Origin: Pelagibius sp.
GTDB lineage: Bacteria > Pseudomonadota > Alphaproteobacteria > Kiloniellales > Kiloniellaceae
DNA length: 39,728 nt
Assembly: GCF_028289705.1 (NCBI RefSeq)
Contig: NZ_JANQOI010000047.1
Coordinates: forward strand, 1 to 39,728
Reading direction: 5' to 3'
The notes beneath the pieces are model-generated. The model did not search any database. It was not told where the DNA came from and saw only the letters and a list, made by a program, of their open reading frames with translations. How positions within the stretch are numbered: position 1 is the stretch's first letter; each line of letters starts with the position of its first letter. The translations under genes and the position numbers were made by a program. Positions 20,730 through 29,370 of the stretch are shown here, in pieces.

Positions 20730-21479
20730 TCAGTGGTGGGAGAGGATCTGGCTGAGGAACAGCTTGGCGCGGTCGCTCTTGGGGTTGCCGAAGAACTCGT
20801 CCGGCGGGCCCACCTCGACGATCTCGCCCTCGTCCATGAAGACCATGGTGTCCGCCACCTCCTTGGCGAAGCCCATCTCGTGGGTCACGCACATCATGGT
20901 CATGCCTTCGCTGGCGAGCTCCACCATCACGTCCAGCACGCCGGAGATCATTTCCGGGTCGAGGGCCGAGGTGGGCTCGTCGAAGAGCATCAGCTTCGGC
21001 TTCATGCAGAGGGCGCGGGCGATGGCGACACGCTGCTGCTGGCCGCCGGAGAGCTCGCTGGGATACTTCGAGGCCTGCTCGGCAATGCGCACCCGCTCCA
21101 GGTAGTGCAGCGCCGTCTCCCGCGCCTCCTTCTCCGGGACCTTGAAATTGCGCATGGGCCCGAGGGTGAGGTTGCGCAAAACGGTCAGGTGCGGGAAGAG
21201 GTTGAAGTGCTGGAAGACCATGCCGACCTTGCGGCGGATCTGCTCGATGTTCTTGGTGTCCTCGGTCAGCTCGACGCCGTCCAGCACGATCTGGCCGGCC
21301 TGATGCTCCTCCAGCCGGTTGATGCAGCGGATCATGGTGGACTTGCCCGAGCCGGAGGGCCCGCAGACCACCATGCGCTCGCCGGGACGGACATCCAGGT
21401 TGATGTCGTAGAGCGCACAGAAGTTGCCGAACCACTTCCCGACGCCGCGCATCTCCAGCATGGGGTTGGCCTGGGTCAT
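20730..21479 (-). CDS. Polar amino acid ABC transporter ATP-binding protein
   Basis: 249 residues, GlnQ/HisP type. Walker [10 protein letters not shown] near residue 40, Q-loop [17 protein letters not shown], signature LSGGQQQR, Walker [15 protein letters not shown], and switch His in [13 protein letters not shown]. These match the polar amino acid transporters closely. It powers the two permeases encoded just upstream and is the last gene of the ALDH-permease-binding protein-permease-ATPase operon (40 bp after the second permease). Confidence 0.94.
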   Translation of the reverse strand: MTQANPMLEMRGVGKWFGNFCALYDINLDVRPGERMVVCGPSGSGKSTMIRCINRLEEHQAGQIVLDGVELTEDTKNIEQIRRKVGMVFQHFNLFPHLTVLRNLTLGPMRNFKVPEKEARETALHYLERVRIAEQASKYPSELSGGQQQRVAIARALCMKPKLMLFDEPTSALDPEMISGVLDVMVELASEGMTMMCVTHEMGFAKEVADTMVFMDEGEIVEVGPPDEFFGNPKSDRAKLFLSQILSHH

Positions 21480-21519
21480 TGCCTGGGAGTCCTTTCTGGG
21501 AACGGGCGGCGGCCTGCGG

Positions 21520-22431
21520 TCATCGCCGGCCCCTCTGGCCGCGCTTCTCGAGGCGGGCGAAGACCACCGCGAAGAAATAGCAGACGACGAAGTACATCAC
21601 GCCGACGACGATCCAGGTCTCGAAGACCCGGGTGGTCGAGGCGGCGACCTCGATGGCGACGAAGGTCAGCTCCTGGATGGAAATCAGGGAGACGATCGCC
21701 GAGTCCTTCACCAGGGTGATGAACTGGCCGGCCAGGGGCGGCAGGATCTTGCGGATCGCCTGGGGCAGGATGACGTCGCGCAGCACGTTGAAGCGCGACA
21801 GGCCGACGGCGCGCGCCGCCTCCCACTGCCCTTTCTCGATGGACTGGATGCCGGCGCGCACGATCTCGGTGATGTAGGCGCCCTCGAACATGGCGAGACA
21901 GATCATGCCGGCCAGGAAGTTGGAGAACAGACCGATGGGGCCGAACAGGAACTCGATGACCCTGGCGGTCTCCGGCGAGGCGTTGCGCGCGAACTCGTCC
22001 ACGCCGAGCAGCGGCATGATCTGGCCGGAGATGAAAAAGTAGAAAACGAATATGAAGACGACCGGCGGGATATTGCGGATCAGTTCCACATAGAGCCGCG
22101 CGACCATGCGCAGGAATAGGTTGGAACTGGTCCTGCAGAGGCCCATCACCAGGCCGATGATCGCGGCGGCAATGGTGCCCCAGAAGGCGAGCCGCAACGT
22201 CGTCAGCAGCCCGGTGACCAGCAGGTTGGGAACCAGGTCGCCGGCCTCGTCACGCCTTACGACGAACTGCAGGACGGTGTCCCAGCTCCACTTGTAGACC
22301 AGGACACTTTCGACCCGATAGGCGATATAGACCACCCCCGCGGCCACGAGCGCAAAGATCAGCAGATCGATCAGCGTCAGCTTGACACGTTTCTTGACCG
22401 GCGGCGGCAGGCGCTCGGTGGTGGTGGCCAT
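21520..22431 (-). CDS. Polar amino acid ABC transporter permease (second)
   Basis: 303 residues from ATG 22431 (an in-frame extension to 22485 is unlikely). HisM/GlnP-type permease with a long N-terminal extension and an extra first helix ([22 protein letters not shown]), then the core: [42 protein letters not shown], and the EAA loop region [49 protein letters not shown], which docks on the ATPase. The N-terminal extension resembles that of the AapQ-type permeases of general amino acid transporters. It pairs with the permease encoded at 23378-24226. Confidence 0.92.
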   Translation of the reverse strand: MATTTERLPPPVKKRVKLTLIDLLIFALVAAGVVYIAYRVESVLVYKWSWDTVLQFVVRRDEAGDLVPNLLVTGLLTTLRLAFWGTIAAAIIGLVMGLCRTSSNLFLRMVARLYVELIRNIPPVVFIFVFYFFISGQIMPLLGVDEFARNASPETARVIEFLFGPIGLFSNFLAGMICLAMFEGAYITEIVRAGIQSIEKGQWEAARAVGLSRFNVLRDVILPQAIRKILPPLAGQFITLVKDSAIVSLISIQELTFVAIEVAASTTRVFETWIVVGVMYFVVCYFFAVVFARLEKRGQRGRR

Positions 22432-22490
22432 GGCGGTTTCCGGCGGTCGGGGGCCTCCGGACAAACCGGAGGCCCCCTCCCCCACTTACG

Positions 22491-23327
22491 CTACTGACTC
22501 AGTTCCACGTCGCCCGCCCACTCCTGGGTCTTGAACCAGAAGTCATGGGTTTCCTTCAACCAGCCGTTGGAGGTGTGGACCAGGATCCAGTTGGAGAAGA
22601 AGTTCACCGCGTCCGGATCGCCCTTGCGCAGCGCAAAGGCCTCGTCGCCCGTGGTCAGGTTCTCCTCGGTGGGCATGAACAGCTTGCCGGGATACTGCAG
22701 GCTCCAGAAGCGCGGCTTCGGCGCCGAGCTGATGGTCGCGTGGGCATTGCCGTTCGCCACTTCCTGGAAGGCCTGGGCATCGTCGTCGAAGCGGCGCAGG
22801 CTCGCCTTGGGGAACAGCTTCTGCGCAGCCTGGCAGGGCGTCGCGCCGCGGCGGCAGGCGATGGTCACGGAGGAAGCGTTGAAGTCCTCAACCGAGAAGC
22901 CCTCGGCAAGGGCCTTGTTCGCCACCATCTGCTGACCCGAATGGGCGTAGGGAATGGTGAAGTTGACCGTCAGGTTCCGCTGCGGGGTGATGGACATGCC
23001 GCCGATGATGACGTCGAACTTGCCGGCGATCAGCGCCGGAATGATCCCGGACCAGGCCGTGGGCACGAACTCGACATCGACCTCCATGTCGGAGGCCAGC
23101 TTCTTGGCCACGTCGATTTCGAAACCGACCAGATCGCCGGCCTTGTTGCGCATGGCCCAGGGCACGAAGGTGGACATGCCGACCCGCATCACCCCGCGCT
23201 TCTTGATGTCCTCGAGCACGCTCGAGGAGCTGAGGTCCTGCTTGACGTCGGCCTGGGCCCCGGTTGCGGCCATCAGCGAGATCGCGGCAGCGCCGACAAC
23301 TGACTTTACGATACGACTGAACTTCAT
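22491..23327 (-). CDS. Amino acid ABC transporter periplasmic binding protein
   Basis: 278 residues. Signal peptide MKFSRIVKSVVGAAAISLMAATGAQA, then an SBP_bac_3 fold: MRVGMSTFVPWAMRNKAGDLVGFEIDVAKKLASDM, SGIIPALIAGKFDVIIGGMSITPQRNLTVNFTIPY, and ACRRGATPC. The Phe/Trp in FVPWA and Arg in the TPQR motif sit where amino acid ligands are held in this family; the Arg pairs with a carboxylate. A CRRGATPC insertion with two Cys could form a disulfide near the ligand site. Together with the downstream genes this points to an amino-acid-like ligand, possibly acidic. Between the two permease genes. Confidence 0.92.
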   Translation of the reverse strand: MKFSRIVKSVVGAAAISLMAATGAQADVKQDLSSSSVLEDIKKRGVMRVGMSTFVPWAMRNKAGDLVGFEIDVAKKLASDMEVDVEFVPTAWSGIIPALIAGKFDVIIGGMSITPQRNLTVNFTIPYAHSGQQMVANKALAEGFSVEDFNASSVTIACRRGATPCQAAQKLFPKASLRRFDDDAQAFQEVANGNAHATISSAPKPRFWSLQYPGKLFMPTEENLTTGDEAFALRKGDPDAVNFFSNWILVHTSNGWLKETHDFWFKTQEWAGDVELSQ

Positions 23328-23377
23328 AACTTACCTCCCGTCTTTCGATACGATCTTCCGAACTGTTTTGGCATTTC

Positions 23378-24226
23378 CTAGCGTCCCCACTTCGCCCCGC
23401 GCTCCAGCCAGGAGACGAAGAAGGAGAGAGAGACCGTGATCGCCAGATAGATGGCGGCCACGGTGAACCAGATCTCGAAGGCCATGAAGGTCTCCGAAAT
23501 GATGTTCAGGCCCTGGGTCGTCAGCTCCGCCACGGCGATCACGCTGACGATGGCGGAATGCTTGATCAGGGAAATGATGAGCCCGGTCATCGGCGGCAGG
23601 ATCAGCGGCACCGCCTGGGGCAGAATGATGTAGCGCAGCCGGTCGAGGCGGTTCAGCCCGATGGCGTCCCCCGCCTCGTACTGGCCGCGCGGCACCGACT
23701 GCAGGCCGGCGCGGATGATCTCGGCGCCGAAGGACCCCTCAAAGAAGGCCAGGCAGAGCACCCCCGCCCAGAAGCGGTCGATCCCCAGGATCGGCGCCAG
23801 CACGAAGTAGAAGAGAAAGAGCTGCACCAGCAGCGGCGTGTTGCGAATGGCCTCCAGATAGACGGTGGCGATCAGCCGCCCGGAGACCGATCCGGAGAGG
23901 CGCAGCAGCGCCGTCACAAGGCTGATGGTCAGGGTCAGGATCATGCTGAACAGCGTGATCTCCAAGGTCACCACCAGGCCCTGCAGCAGCGGGCCGAGAA
24001 TGAACTCGCCGTCGATGACCCGGTAGAGGTAGCGGTCGACCCGGTACCATTGCCAGTTATAGTCCATGGACTGGGCACCGGCGAGGGTCAGCCAGATCAC
24101 CGCGACGACGAAAACAGCGAACTGCGCGATGTCGATGAGCGGCGACTTGCGCGTCAGCAGCGTCGACTTGCGGGCCGGCGGGGTCCGCTCGGCCTGCGCC
24201 GCCTCAGACTGCGCTGCGTAATCCAA
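23378..24226 (-). CDS. Polar amino acid ABC transporter permease (first)
   Basis: 282 residues. The only good start is a TTG at 24226 (AAGGGACGG upstream); ATG starts further in would remove conserved sequence. The permease core is clear: LLQGLVVTLEITLFSMILTLTISLVTALLRL, AIRNTPLLVQLFLFYFVLAPILG, and the EAA loop EIIRAGLQSVPRGQYEAGDAIGLNRLDRLRYIILPQAVPLILPPMTGL. An N-terminal cytoplasmic stretch (DYAAQSEAAQAERTPPARK) precedes helix 1. It forms the membrane pair with the permease at 21520-22431. Second gene of the operon, 57 bp after the aldehyde dehydrogenase gene. Confidence 0.9.
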   Translation of the reverse strand: MDYAAQSEAAQAERTPPARKSTLLTRKSPLIDIAQFAVFVVAVIWLTLAGAQSMDYNWQWYRVDRYLYRVIDGEFILGPLLQGLVVTLEITLFSMILTLTISLVTALLRLSGSVSGRLIATVYLEAIRNTPLLVQLFLFYFVLAPILGIDRFWAGVLCLAFFEGSFGAEIIRAGLQSVPRGQYEAGDAIGLNRLDRLRYIILPQAVPLILPPMTGLIISLIKHSAIVSVIAVAELTTQGLNIISETFMAFEIWFTVAAIYLAITVSLSFFVSWLERGAKWGR

Positions 24227-24283
24227 AGTCCGTCCCTTCCAGCACCGTCTCCTCCCGGGACACGGCGCTCTCCCCGATCAGCC

Positions 24284-25759
24284 TCAGAGCGTGAGCGGAT
24301 TGGCGGTGATCCTGTCCAATCCGACCCAGACACTCTTAGTTTGCGTGTAGGCGGCCATGACCTCCAGGCCGTTCTCCCGCCCGAACCCGCTTTTCTTATA
24401 TCCCCCCACCGGAGACGCGATGCTGACATGCCGGTAGGTGTTCACGTAGACCGTTCCGCTTTTCAGCAGCTTCGCCATCCGGTGCCCGCGGCGGATGTCG
24501 GTGGTCCAGACGCCGGCCGCCAGCCCATAGGGGCTGTCGTTGGCGGCCCGGACCGCCTCTTCCTCGCTGTCGAAGCGGGTGATGGCCAGCACCGGCCCGA
24601 AGACCTCATCGCGCCAGATCTCCATATCGTCGGAGACCGCGTCGAAGATCGTCGGCTCCACGAACATGCCGGCCCCGATGTCCTTCGCCGCACCGGGCGA
24701 TCCCCCGCAAAGACAGCGCGCACCGGCCGCCTTCGCCCGCTCGATGAAGCCCAGGACCTTTTCGAATTGCATGCGGTTGGCGATGGGTCCGATCTGGGTC
24801 TGTGGGTCCATGGGATCGCCGAAGCGCAGGCCCCGCACCGCCTCGATCAGCCGCGCGGTGAAGTCCTCGGCGATCGCGCTCTGCAGCAGCAGGCGGGAAC
24901 CGGCCACGCAACTCTGCCCGTTGGACTGAAAGATGCCGGAGATGACGCCGTTGACAGCGCTGTCCAGGTCCGCGTCCTCGAAGACGATCTGCGGCGACTT
25001 GCCGCCCAGTTCCATGGTCACATGCTTGAAGCTGTCCGCCGCCGCGCGGTTGATCTTGCCGCCGCCGACGTCGGAGCCGGTGAAGGAGACCTTGGCGACC
25101 TGCGGGTGGCTGACCAGCGGCGCCCCGGCTTCCTCGGGCATGCCGGTGACCACGTTGACCACGCCGGGCGGGAAGCCGGCCTCGTCAAAGACCTCCATCA
25201 GGGCAAGGGTCGAGGCCGAGGCGTGCTCCGAGGGCTTGACGACCACGGTGTTGCCGGCGGCCAGGGCCGGCGCGATCTTCCAGACCGCGATCATGATCGG
25301 CGAGTTCCAGGGCGTCACCGCCGCCAGCACCCCCAGCGGCTCGCGCAGGGTGTAGTTCAGGGTGTCGGCGCGGTCGATGGCGGTGACCCGCCCCTCGATC
25401 TTGTCGGCGATCCCCCCGTAGTAGCGGAACCACTCCGCGACGTAGCGGATCTGTGGTACGGTCTCGGCGATCCGCTTGCCGGTGTCGCGGGTTTCCAGCT
25501 CACCCAGGTCGCGGGCGCGCGCTTCCAGGCCGTCGGCCGCCTTCATCAGCAGCCGGCCGCGCGCCGCCGGCAGGGATTGGGCCCAGGCGCCGTCCTCGAA
25601 GGCGGCGGCGGCGGCGGCCACCGCGCGCTCCACATCGGCGGCATTGCAGCGGGGGATGCGCGCCCAGGGCTTGCCGTCGAAGGGATTCGACGTCTCAAAC
25701 CATTCGCCTGAAGCCGGATCTTCCCAACGCCCTGCGATGTAGAGCTGATAAGACTTCAC
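24284..25759 (-). CDS. NAD(P)+-dependent aldehyde dehydrogenase
   Basis: 491 residues, GTG start at 25759. Full set of ALDH residues: N152 in the PWNSP motif, K175 in VKPSEHAS, FTGSDVGG, E250 in ELGGKSP, catalytic C284 in GQSCVAGSRL, and EVFGPVLAI later. It resembles the betaine/aminobutyraldehyde dehydrogenase group. First gene of the transporter operon, so the aldehyde probably comes from the imported compound. The nearby aminotransferase and TPP decarboxylase would yield an aldehyde (e.g. sulfo- or phosphonoacetaldehyde), which this enzyme could oxidise to the acid (inference). Divergent from the LysR gene at 25927, its likely regulator. Confidence 0.93.
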   Translation of the reverse strand: MKSYQLYIAGRWEDPASGEWFETSNPFDGKPWARIPRCNAADVERAVAAAAAAFEDGAWAQSLPAARGRLLMKAADGLEARARDLGELETRDTGKRIAETVPQIRYVAEWFRYYGGIADKIEGRVTAIDRADTLNYTLREPLGVLAAVTPWNSPIMIAVWKIAPALAAGNTVVVKPSEHASASTLALMEVFDEAGFPPGVVNVVTGMPEEAGAPLVSHPQVAKVSFTGSDVGGGKINRAAADSFKHVTMELGGKSPQIVFEDADLDSAVNGVISGIFQSNGQSCVAGSRLLLQSAIAEDFTARLIEAVRGLRFGDPMDPQTQIGPIANRMQFEKVLGFIERAKAAGARCLCGGSPGAAKDIGAGMFVEPTIFDAVSDDMEIWRDEVFGPVLAITRFDSEEEAVRAANDSPYGLAAGVWTTDIRRGHRMAKLLKSGTVYVNTYRHVSIASPVGGYKKSGFGRENGLEVMAAYTQTKSVWVGLDRITANPLTL

Positions 25760-25926
25760 GAGCGCATGTCCCTCTTCTCGAAGCCGGCGAAAGGATCAGC
25801 CGGCAGACCAGCGGCCGGGTCCCCGGATGCCATATTGCAGTATCGACGAATGGAAAGCTTAACAATAATGCTTTATTTTGGCATACAGATTACTAAATAT
25901 TATACTTCGCTTGGGAACGGAACCGA
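25760..25926. promoter_or_regulatory. Divergent ALDH / LysR promoter region
   Basis: 167-bp gap with a strongly A/T-rich core (about 25855-25912) containing ACTAAATATTATACTTC. By position it holds both promoters and the LysR binding site. I see no unambiguous perfect repeat. No clear motif copy from the 9860 region was found beyond a loose ATA-TAT similarity. Confidence 0.35.
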
Positions 25927-26904
25927 ATGATCACCCTTCGCCAGATCGAGGCCTTTCGCGCCGTCATGATATCGGGGACTGTGACCCAGGCCGCGAGCAT
26001 GCTCTTCGTGTCCCAGCCGGCCGTCAGCCGGATTCTCGGCGACCTGGAGCGCGAGGTCGGCTTTAAGCTGTTCACCCGCGCCAACCGCCAGCTCATCCCG
26101 ACCGACGAGGCCCGGGCGCTCTACGACGAGGTGGAGCGCGCCTTCATCGGCCTTCAGCAGATCGATCAGTCCGCCGCATCGATCCGTCAGTACCGCGGCG
26201 GGCTGTTCCGCCTGATCACCATTCCCAGCCTGGCCTCGACCATCATGGCGGACCTGATCGCCCGCTTCGTCGAGCGCTATCCCGATATCATGGTCTCCCT
26301 GGAGATCCGGCCCTCGCAGCGGGTCTTCGAATGGATCGTCTCGCAGCAGTGCGACATGGGCCTGGCCTCTACCCCCACCGACAGCACCAGCGTGGTCACG
26401 CGGCCCATCGCCATCGCCAACGCGGTCTGCGTCCTGCCGGAGGGCCATTCCCTGACCCGCAAGAAGACCATCCGCCCCAAGGATCTGGCCGGGTTGCCCT
26501 TCATCTCCTACAAGAGCGACGCCGCCTTCCGCCACAAGGTCGACGAGATTTTCGCCCAGTCCGCGGTGGTGCGCGATATGAAGCTGGAAGCCCGCACAAC
26601 CGAAGGCATCTGCGGGCTGGTGTCGGCCGGTCTCGGCGTTTCGGTGGTGGCCCCGGTGGTCTCCACCGAACCCTTCCCCGGCGGCCTCGCCTTCCGCGCC
26701 TTCCAGCCGGCGATCCCCCAGGAACTGACGCTGATCTATTCGGCCGCCAAGTCGCTGTCGCGCCTTTCGGTCCAGTTCATCGACGTAGTGGAGGAGTACA
26801 TGGCCGAAATCCGCCCGGCCCCCGTGGCCAAGGGCGGTGTCGGGCTGATCCCCTACGGTGCCCCAGGCACAGAGGCCGGCAGGCGGCGCCCCGGCTCAAA
26901 GTAA
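25927..26904 (+). CDS. LysR-family regulator, NocR/OccR (opine-type) group
   Basis: 325 residues from ATG 25927. Helix-turn-helix at residues 1-60 (LRQIEAFRAVMISGTVTQAASMLFVSQPAVSRILGDLE), then an effector domain with SLASTIMADLIARFVERYPDIMVSLEI, FEWIVSQQCDMGLAS, and LEARTTEGICGLVSAGLGVSVV. It is a paralogue of the LysR protein at 9981-10889; a rough reading suggests 40-45% identity over much of the length. It has an unusual basic tail (GTEAGRRRPGSK). It probably activates the ALDH-ABC transporter operon and perhaps the convergent aminotransferase-decarboxylase genes that end 15 bp away. Confidence 0.92.
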   Translation: MITLRQIEAFRAVMISGTVTQAASMLFVSQPAVSRILGDLEREVGFKLFTRANRQLIPTDEARALYDEVERAFIGLQQIDQSAASIRQYRGGLFRLITIPSLASTIMADLIARFVERYPDIMVSLEIRPSQRVFEWIVSQQCDMGLASTPTDSTSVVTRPIAIANAVCVLPEGHSLTRKKTIRPKDLAGLPFISYKSDAAFRHKVDEIFAQSAVVRDMKLEARTTEGICGLVSAGLGVSVVAPVVSTEPFPGGLAFRAFQPAIPQELTLIYSAAKSLSRLSVQFIDVVEEYMAEIRPAPVAKGGVGLIPYGAPGTEAGRRRPGSK

Positions 26905-26919
26905 GTCCGGCAACCGCGC

Positions 26920-27501
26920 TCAAGCAGAGGACGATATGCGCTCTCTCAAGGCCTGGCGGAAAGTCTCGCGCGACGCCGCGCTGTGAATGGCGGGATAGTC
27001 CTGCGGATAGGCCGTCCCCTGCGCGACCGCCAGCACCACGAACACCGGGCCCTCGAGGCGCAGGATCTCGCCCACCCGGTCCTCGAAGTCTTCGAGCTCC
27101 GAGAAACTGAAGACGTTTGGAATGCCGGCGGCCTGTGCGATGCCGGCAAAGTCGACGCCGCGGCCGCCGGGCACGGGAAAACGGCCATTCACCTCGTATT
27201 CGCCGTTGTAGCAGAGGAAGTGCACGAGGTTCTTGGGCGCCGCGTTGGCGATGGTCACCAGGGCGCCCAGGTTCATCAGGAGGCTGCCGTCGCCGTCAAG
27301 GACGACGACCTTTTCCCCCGGGCAGCCCAGCGCCAGGCCCAGCGCGTGGGAGGAGGCCTGGCCCATGGCGCCGGTGCAGAGATAGTTCAGCGGATGGGGC
27401 CGGATCGCCATCCAGTCGAACGCCGACTGATAGACCGGAACGACGATGCCGTCGGGGTAGTGGTCGGCCAGGACCGAGAGAGCCGCGTCGCGTTGCATCA
27501 T
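26920..27501 (-). CDS. TPP-binding decarboxylase subunit (ComE / phosphonopyruvate decarboxylase-like, beta)
   Basis: 193 residues. It is the C-terminal (TPP pyrophosphate-binding) half of a split 2-oxo-acid decarboxylase. The TPP motif is GDGSLLMNLGAL at 70-81 with the conserved Asn at 99 (YNGEYEVNG), and CTGAMGQASSHALGLALG near 42-60 is the preceding conserved loop. It pairs with the alpha half encoded 3 bp upstream. Split enzymes of this kind include sulfopyruvate decarboxylase (ComDE) and phosphonopyruvate decarboxylases, which act on 3-carbon oxo-acids with a strong acid at C3. The aminotransferase upstream would make the oxo-acid. Acetolactate synthase is ruled out because the FAD-domain part is missing. 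Exact substrate unknown. Confidence 0.87.
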   Translation of the reverse strand: MMQRDAALSVLADHYPDGIVVPVYQSAFDWMAIRPHPLNYLCTGAMGQASSHALGLALGCPGEKVVVLDGDGSLLMNLGALVTIANAAPKNLVHFLCYNGEYEVNGRFPVPGGRGVDFAGIAQAAGIPNVFSFSELEDFEDRVGEILRLEGPVFVVLAVAQGTAYPQDYPAIHSAASRETFRQALRERISSSA

Positions 27502-27504
27502 GGG

Positions 27505-28041
27505 TCAGGCCGGGCTCCGTGGAACGAGGAAGACGTGCGGTTTCGATGCCGCATAGCAGTCGTCGATGGTGGTGGCCATGGCGGCGGCGTCATCGTTCTG
27601 ATCGAGGACGCTGTGGCTCAACTGCATGGCGTCCATGATCGGGCCCATGATGCGAACGCCCAGCTTGTCGGACTCCGCCGGGGCGCGATCCGCTTCCATG
27701 CCCTGCAGGCCGACGATCATGACCACGGGAAGCGCGTACTCCACCGCGATGGCGCGAATGGCGTTGATCGAGTCCAGAAAGCCGGTGTGCTGGATCAGCA
27801 GGACCGCGCGCTCGTCGCAGTAGGACAGGCCGGCGCAGATCGAGATGCCTTCGTCTTCCTTGCAGACCTGCACCAGCCGCAGCCCGGGGTCGCGCGTCAC
27901 GGGCCACAGCAGCGTCTCGCAGGTGACGATGTCCGGCAGCGCGACCACGGTGCCGATTCCCGCCTGCTTGATGGATGCGATGATCGCGGCGCCGCTGACC
28001 GGCGCCGCCCTATCCGCGGTCTCTATGGCAGCCTCCCGCAT
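27505..28041 (-). CDS. TPP-binding decarboxylase subunit (ComD / phosphonopyruvate decarboxylase-like, alpha)
   Basis: 178 residues from ATG 28041; a GTG one codon earlier (28044) is also usable. It is the N-terminal (pyrimidine-binding) half of a TPP decarboxylase: SGAAIIASIKQAGIGTVVALPD near the start, CKEDEGISICAGLSYCDERAVLLIQHTGFLDSINAI, where the Glu in CKEDEG is the activating Glu, and a closing VFLVPRSPA. The ATG overlaps the aminotransferase stop by one base (TGATG). The three genes therefore make one tightly coupled unit in which the aminotransferase makes the oxo-acid and this two-subunit enzyme decarboxylates it. Confidence 0.87.
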   Translation of the reverse strand: MREAAIETADRAAPVSGAAIIASIKQAGIGTVVALPDIVTCETLLWPVTRDPGLRLVQVCKEDEGISICAGLSYCDERAVLLIQHTGFLDSINAIRAIAVEYALPVVMIVGLQGMEADRAPAESDKLGVRIMGPIMDAMQLSHSVLDQNDDAAAMATTIDDCYAASKPHVFLVPRSPA

Positions 28042-29138
28042 CACGCGGCACCCTCCATCTTGAAGAACCCTTCCATCGCGTCGGCCACCGCATCCATCTC
28101 GCTTTCCAGCCCGATGGTGAAGCGAATGCAGTCGGCAAAGCGCGGCGACGCCAGGCGGCGGGCCTGAATGCCCTGAGACAGCAGGTAGGCGTCGGCCGCC
28201 ACCGCCGTCCGTGTCGGGTCCGGAAAGCGCACCAGGACGAAGTTCGTCTCGCTGGGATAGACCTTGAGGCCGAGGGCCGCCAGCCGCTCACCGAAGGCCG
28301 TCCTCAAGCGCTTGGTCTCGGAGAAGACAAACTGCCGATGGGCTTCGTCTTCCAGCGCCGCCAGGGCCGCCGCCAGGGAGAGGCTGGAGAGCGGGAAGGT
28401 GCTGCCGATCCGCTTGACCGCGTCGACCACCGCCGGGGCCCCGTAAAGCCAGCCGACCCGCGCCCCCGCAAGGCCATAGATCTTGGAGAAGGTGCGCGTC
28501 ATCACGATGTTGTCAAAGGCCTCGACCAGGCGGTCGGGCCGTTCGTAGTCGGGCCTGTCGACATATTCCGCATAGGCGGAGTCCAGCACCAGCAGCACAC
28601 CGCCGGGAAGGCCGGCCCGCAGCCGCCGTATCTCGTCGGCAGTGACCAGCGAACCGGTCGGATTGTCCGGGTTTGCCAGCATCACCATGCGTGTGCGCGG
28701 CGTCACCGCCGCCAGAAGAGCGTCCACATCCGCGGTGAAATCCCGGTCGGGCGCGGACACGGGCACTGCGTCGTTGGCGTGGGCGTAGTTGGGAATCTTC
28801 TGATAGCCGTTGACGCTGTAGATCAACTCGTCGCCGGCCCGCAAAAAGGCCCGCGCCAGCCGCGACAGCAGATCGTCCGAACCGGGACCGCAGGCGATGC
28901 GGTCGATGTCCAGCGACTGGCTCTCGGCGATGGCCGCCGCCAGCCGGTCGGGACCTTCCTCCGGATAGCGCTCCAGATCGCGCACCGCAGCCTCGGCGGC
29001 ACGATAAGCCTTGGGGCTCGCGCCGAAGGCACTCTCGTTGGAAGCGATACAGATCCTCGGCCGCAGCGCACCGCCTTGCGGCGTGATCATGTGGGGGCGG
29101 ATGTTCAGGAGTCCGGGGCGCGGATTGAGAGCGGACAT
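28041..29138 (-). CDS. Class I/II (HisC-like) aminotransferase
   Basis: 365 residues from ATG 29138. PLP aminotransferase of the histidinol-phosphate aminotransferase type: ICIASNESAFGASPKAY and YPEEGPDRLAAAIAE near the start, GPGSDDLLSRLARAFL, NPDNPTGSLVTADEI with the PLP-binding Asn, and the PLP Lys in TRTFSKIYGLAGARVGWLYG. It is not in a his operon. It is first in a unit with the split TPP decarboxylase, so it is more likely catabolic, acting on an amino acid whose C3 acid group resembles phosphate (cysteate or phosphonoalanine; HisC enzymes bind a phosphate-containing substrate). This is a hypothesis. Confidence 0.9.
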   Translation of the reverse strand: MSALNPRPGLLNIRPHMITPQGGALRPRICIASNESAFGASPKAYRAAEAAVRDLERYPEEGPDRLAAAIAESQSLDIDRIACGPGSDDLLSRLARAFLRAGDELIYSVNGYQKIPNYAHANDAVPVSAPDRDFTADVDALLAAVTPRTRMVMLANPDNPTGSLVTADEIRRLRAGLPGGVLLVLDSAYAEYVDRPDYERPDRLVEAFDNIVMTRTFSKIYGLAGARVGWLYGAPAVVDAVKRIGSTFPLSSLSLAAALAALEDEAHRQFVFSETKRLRTAFGERLAALGLKVYPSETNFVLVRFPDPTRTAVAADAYLLSQGIQARRLASPRFADCIRFTIGLESEMDAVADAMEGFFKMEGAA

Positions 29139-29370
29139 CTCTGTTTCCCTTTGCTTCTCTTTCGAAGCCGTCGGGTGACGCTCCGACGTAGGCCCCTGCG
29201 CGGGGGCTGCACGATTGGGGCAGCTGCAAGCGCCTGGCGCGCCTGTCGTTTGCACACGTCGGGTATGATCTGCAGATCGATCTATAAAATCAAATGAGTA
29301 TTATTACCCTTAATATTCGCAGACATTATATTGCAGGTCCTGCCAGAGAGACACCGGCGTGCGCCCATCT

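Noticed and set aside
23558-25711. Long plus-strand open frame opposite the permease and ALDH genes
   Set aside because: Antisense shadow of real genes; low-complexity translation.
26920-28041. Acetolactate synthase or pyruvate dehydrogenase identity for the TPP pair
   Set aside because: Both halves are too short and lack the middle FAD/nucleotide domain; layout is that of ComDE/phosphonopyruvate decarboxylases.
28041-29138. Histidine biosynthesis HisC
   Set aside because: No other his gene is near, and the gene is coupled to a decarboxylase gene pair; a catabolic role is more likely.
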